From: Pandoraea nosoerga
GTDB lineage: Bacteria > Pseudomonadota > Gammaproteobacteria > Burkholderiales > Burkholderiaceae
Direction: 5' to 3'
Length of the DNA: 64,000 bases
Assembly: GCF_902459585.1 (NCBI RefSeq)
Contig: NZ_CABPSC010000003.1
Span: 248,001-312,000, forward strand
The notes beneath the pieces are model-generated. The model was given only the letters and a program-made list of their open reading frames with translations, was not told the origin of the DNA and searched no databases. A program made the position numbers and the translations under genes. Shown piece by piece: positions 61,348 to 64,000 of this stretch. The first letter of the stretch is position 1; each line of letters starts with the position of its first letter.

Positions 61348-62547
61348 TTACACCGGCGCCCCGAACGGCACGCTCGCCACCACGCTGGGAGCCCCCGGCT
61401 GCGACGGCGCGATGATCGTGCCGCCCGTGCTGCCGCGCGACTTGCCGGAGCTCAGGTAGTCGGCGATGGAGTCCTGCGTCACCTCGCCGAGGTACTGGTT
61501 GTCGTCGCCGAGCACCGGCAACGACGCCAGATTGTGCTCATACATCCGCGAGAGCAACACGCGCAGATTGTCGTTCGCCACCGCGCAAGCCTTGAAGTCG
61601 CGCACCCGCTCGCCGCAGGTGCCCTGTGCGTGACGCGTATCGCGCCGCGCAACGTAGCCGAGCGCGCGGGCGTTCTCGTCCACGACCACCAGCGAACGCG
61701 TGTCGAGCTCGTCCATCATGCCGTAAGCCTCGGCGAGCGTGGTCTGCGGTTTGACGGTCGGCAGCGGAGTTGCCGCGTCTTCGGCTCGCACGAGCAGCAG
61801 GCGCTTGAGAATTCGGTCGTGTCCCACGAAGCTGGCAACGAATTCGTCGACCGGGCGGGCGAGCAGCGCATCGGGTTGCGCGTACTGCACCAGACGCCCC
61901 TGGCGAAAGATGGCGATGCGATCGGCGAGCTTGATCGCCTCGTCGATGTCGTGGCTCACCATGATGACGGTCTTGCCGAGCTGGCGCTGCATCTGCAGGA
62001 ATTCGTTCTGAATCGACTCGCGATTGATCGGGTCGACCGCGCCGAACGGCTCGTCCATGAGCAGCACCGGCGGGTCGGCCGCCAGCGCGCGGATCACCCC
62101 GATACGCTGCTGCTGGCCGCCCGAGAGCTCGCGCGGATAGCGCGACAGGTAGCGCTTCGGATCGAGCGCGACCATGCCCATCAGTTCGGTCGCGCGCTCG
62201 CGGCAGCGCTTCTTGTCCCAGCCGAGCAGACGCGGCACGACCGTGATGTTCTCCTCGATCGTCATGTTCGGGAACAGACCGATCTGCTGGATCACGTAGC
62301 CGATGTGGCGACGCAGCTCGATTTCGTTGATCTTGCCTGTGTCCTCGCCGTTCAGGAGAATGCGTCCGGACGTCGGCTTGATGAGCCGGTTGATCATCTT
62401 GAGCGTGGTCGTCTTGCCGCAGCCCGACGGACCGAGGAAGACGCAGATTTCGCCCGGCGGCACCTCGAGGCTGACCGAGTTCACGGCGGTCACGGGCGTA
62501 CCGTCCTTCTGGACGAAGCTTTTGGTGAGATTGTCGAGTGTAATCAT
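61348..62547 (-). CDS. Osmoprotectant-type ABC ATPase (OpuCA/ProV-like)
   Basis: A 399-residue ATPase. Walker A is GPSGCGKTT, the signature is LSGGQQQR, Walker B is VLLMDEPFGAVD, and the H-loop is MVSHDIDEA. Two CBS domains follow (residues 255-375; TLAEAYGMMDELDTRSLVVVDE, NLASLPVLGDDNQ), which sense ionic strength in OpuA-type importers. The stop is followed by the terminator. The ATG at 62547 overlaps the permease stop (ATGA). Confidence 0.93.
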   Translation of the reverse strand: MITLDNLTKSFVQKDGTPVTAVNSVSLEVPPGEICVFLGPSGCGKTTTLKMINRLIKPTSGRILLNGEDTGKINEIELRRHIGYVIQQIGLFPNMTIEENITVVPRLLGWDKKRCRERATELMGMVALDPKRYLSRYPRELSGGQQQRIGVIRALAADPPVLLMDEPFGAVDPINRESIQNEFLQMQRQLGKTVIMVSHDIDEAIKLADRIAIFRQGRLVQYAQPDALLARPVDEFVASFVGHDRILKRLLLVRAEDAATPLPTVKPQTTLAEAYGMMDELDTRSLVVVDENARALGYVARRDTRHAQGTCGERVRDFKACAVANDNLRVLLSRMYEHNLASLPVLGDDNQYLGEVTQDSIADYLSSGKSRGSTGGTIIAPSQPGAPSVVASVPFGAPV

Positions 62548-63191
62548 ACGGTTCGGATTCCTTTCGGTGTCAGCACGCGCTGCAGGCGGTGCAACAGGGT
62601 GTCGGCAACGATGGCGAGCAGGCTCACCATCACCGCACCCACGACGAGCTGCCGGGTATCGCTCTGGCTGATCCCCTGGGTGATCAGCACCCCGAGACCG
62701 CCCGCCCCGACGATGGCGCCGATGGCCATCACGCCAATATTCATCACGACGGCCGTGCGCACGCCGCCCAGCACCACCGGCACGGCCAGCGGCAATTCCA
62801 CCAGACGCAGACGCTGCCAGAACGTCATGCCGATGCCGATACCCGCCTCGCGGATGCTCGGATCGATCTGCTGCAACGCGAGGCATGTATTGCGCATGAT
62901 CGGCAGCAGCGAGTACAGAAACACGGCGGCGACGGCCGGCGCCGGGCCGATGCCCATGCCGTAGATGGACAGCGCGGGAATCATCAGGCCGAACAGCGCG
63001 ATCGAGGGAATGGTGAGCACGACGGTGGCCAAGCCGAGCACCACGCCCGACAGCCAGCGAAAACGCGTGACCAGCACGCCCAGCGGCACGCCGACCACGA
63101 TGGCCGCCCCCACCGAGGCGGCAACCAACCAGGCATGCTGGCCCGTCAAGGTCAGCACGCGGTGCCAGTTATGGGTCAGAAATTCAATCAT
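62544..63191 (-). CDS. Osmoprotectant-type ABC permease (OpuCB-like)
   Basis: A 215-residue permease with five or six spans. It has HAWLVAASVGAAIVVGVPLGVL and the EAA-type loop IREAGIGIGMTFWQRLRLVELPLA near residue 112. It works as a dimer, or with a second permease that is not visible in the window. Coupled at both ends: its ATG overlaps the binding-protein stop, and its stop overlaps the ATPase start. Confidence 0.92.
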   Translation of the reverse strand: MIEFLTHNWHRVLTLTGQHAWLVAASVGAAIVVGVPLGVLVTRFRWLSGVVLGLATVVLTIPSIALFGLMIPALSIYGMGIGPAPAVAAVFLYSLLPIMRNTCLALQQIDPSIREAGIGIGMTFWQRLRLVELPLAVPVVLGGVRTAVVMNIGVMAIGAIVGAGGLGVLITQGISQSDTRQLVVGAVMVSLLAIVADTLLHRLQRVLTPKGIRTV

Positions 63192-64000
63192 TGCGCGAGC
63201 CCTTCCTGTTTGAGGAACTCGCTCGCCACCTGCGACACGCTGCGGTGATCGATATCGACCTGCGCGTTCATGTCGCGCATGTTCTCGTCGTTGATCTTCG
63301 CGGCGAGCGCGTTGAGTTCGTCGGCAAGTTTCGGATTGGCGTCGAGCACTTCCCTGCGCACGACGGGCGTGGCGGCATAGGCCGGGAAGAAGCCCTTGTC
63401 GTCGGCCAGCACCTTCAGGTCGAAGCCCTTGTTGCGGCCGTCGCTCGTGTAGACGAGGCCGGCGTCGATCTGCTCGTTACGCAGCGCCGTATAGACGAGC
63501 CCCGGGTCCATCTGCTTGATGTTGCGGCGCTCGAGATGGAAATCGTAGAGCGCCTCCATCGGCTCGAGGCCGTCGGAGCGGCCGACGAATTCCATGTCGA
63601 AGGCGAACTGCATCTTCGGGTTCGCGCGGAATTTTTCCACCAGCTGCGAGACGGTTTCCAGCCCTTCTTCGCGGGCGATCTTGCCCGGCACCGCGAAGGC
63701 GTAGGTGTTGTTGAGCGTCGACGGATTGAGCCAGACGAGACCGATCTTGCCGTCGAGTTCCTTCACGCGCTCGTAAGTCTGCTGCGGATCGAGCTTCTCG
63801 GTGACCTTGTTGTAGACGATGAGCGAGGTGCCGGTGTACTCCCAGACGATGTCGAGCTGGTTGCTCTCCATGCCCTGGCGCATGACCACGCTGCCCAGCC
63901 CGTTCTTCAGTTCGACGTCGTACCCCTTGCTGCGCAGGTACTGTGCCGTCATCTCCGACAGAATCAACTGCTCGGTGAAGTTCTTGCCGCCGATGGTGAG
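63188..64000 (-). CDS. Osmoprotectant-type substrate-binding protein, N-terminus outside the window
   Basis: At least 270 residues, cut by the window edge before its signal peptide. The first visible residues are LTIGGKNFTEQLILSEM, the typical start of the mature OpuAC/OsmX (QAT) domain. LDIVWEYTGTSLI, GLVWLNPSTLNNTYAFAVP and ADDKGFFPAYAATPVVR follow. It binds quaternary amines such as betaine or choline in the periplasm. The ligand cannot be fixed from sequence alone. Confidence 0.92.
   Translation of the reverse strand, partial: LTIGGKNFTEQLILSEMTAQYLRSKGYDVELKNGLGSVVMRQGMESNQLDIVWEYTGTSLIVYNKVTEKLDPQQTYERVKELDGKIGLVWLNPSTLNNTYAFAVPGKIAREEGLETVSQLVEKFRANPKMQFAFDMEFVGRSDGLEPMEALYDFHLERRNIKQMDPGLVYTALRNEQIDAGLVYTSDGRNKGFDLKVLADDKGFFPAYAATPVVRREVLDANPKLADELNALAAKINDENMRDMNAQVDIDHRSVSQVASEFLKQEGLAQ

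Overview
The window is high-GC chromosomal DNA of a betaproteobacterium, order Burkholderiales. The gene neighbourhoods (yqgE-ruvX-pyrB-pyrX, recA-recX, sucCD behind a DUF2889 gene, kbl-tdh) and the protein sequences look like Burkholderiaceae, and a Pandoraea-like organism is my best guess (inference, not proved). Two accessory blocks interrupt this background: an AT-richer element of about 4.3 kb at a CAT-anticodon tRNA gene, and a decayed Mu-like prophage next to it.

Region 1 (1-15,300): the tail of a surface-polysaccharide locus (a GT4 glycosyltransferase cut by the window edge, then two tandem WecA-type sugar-1-phosphate transferases), apaH, and a leftward operon yqgE-ruvX-pyrB-pyrX-acyltransferase in which the dihydroorotase homologue has lost its HxH metal site. 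Next come an unrecognised 472-residue protein, rubredoxin, a diverged ThiD-like kinase, a type IV pilin with a PglL-like O-oligosaccharyltransferase directly downstream, and a TerC-family membrane protein. Region 2 (15,200-24,800): DUF2889 gene-sucC-sucD, recA-recX with a LexA-like box, an OmpR/TctE-type two-component system and an MHS-family transporter with a large periplasmic insert.

Region 3 (24,903-29,314): tRNA-CAT with a consensus promoter, then a putative integrative mobilizable element bounded by an exact 18-bp repeat of the tRNA 3' end. It carries a tyrosine integrase broken by one in-frame TAA, a cluster of overlapping hairpins that may be oriT, a MobV/Pre-type relaxase, about 700 bp of structured non-coding DNA, and a two-gene cargo operon with a triple zinc-ribbon repeat protein. 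Region 4 (29,315-40,400): a second integrase, then a Mu-like prophage read right to left (repressor, operators, Ner, transposase A, a few early genes, gp36-gp37-DUF2635-tail sheath, tail tube and tape-measure fragments, a DUF7338-like protein, Dam methylase). At least three internal deletion joints remove the head, lysis and most tail genes, so it cannot make particles.

Region 5 (40,400-64,000): a zinc-ribbon protein with a His-Pro-Ala repeat, a second TerC protein, NhaR-type regulator plus AI-2E-family permease, a TPR/glycosyltransferase-like protein, a fused-permease ABC transporter, an outer-membrane barrel protein, the kbl-tdh threonine degradation operon opposite an XRE-cupin regulator, a chemoreceptor, a TetR regulator opposite an MFS transporter and an old-yellow-enzyme reductase, an MscS channel, and the start of an osmoprotectant-type ABC operon that leaves the window. 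A recurring theme is 9-bp (three-residue) repeat expansion inside unrelated genes (apaH, ruvX, the zinc-ribbon gene, tetR, and an 18-bp version in the sensor kinase).
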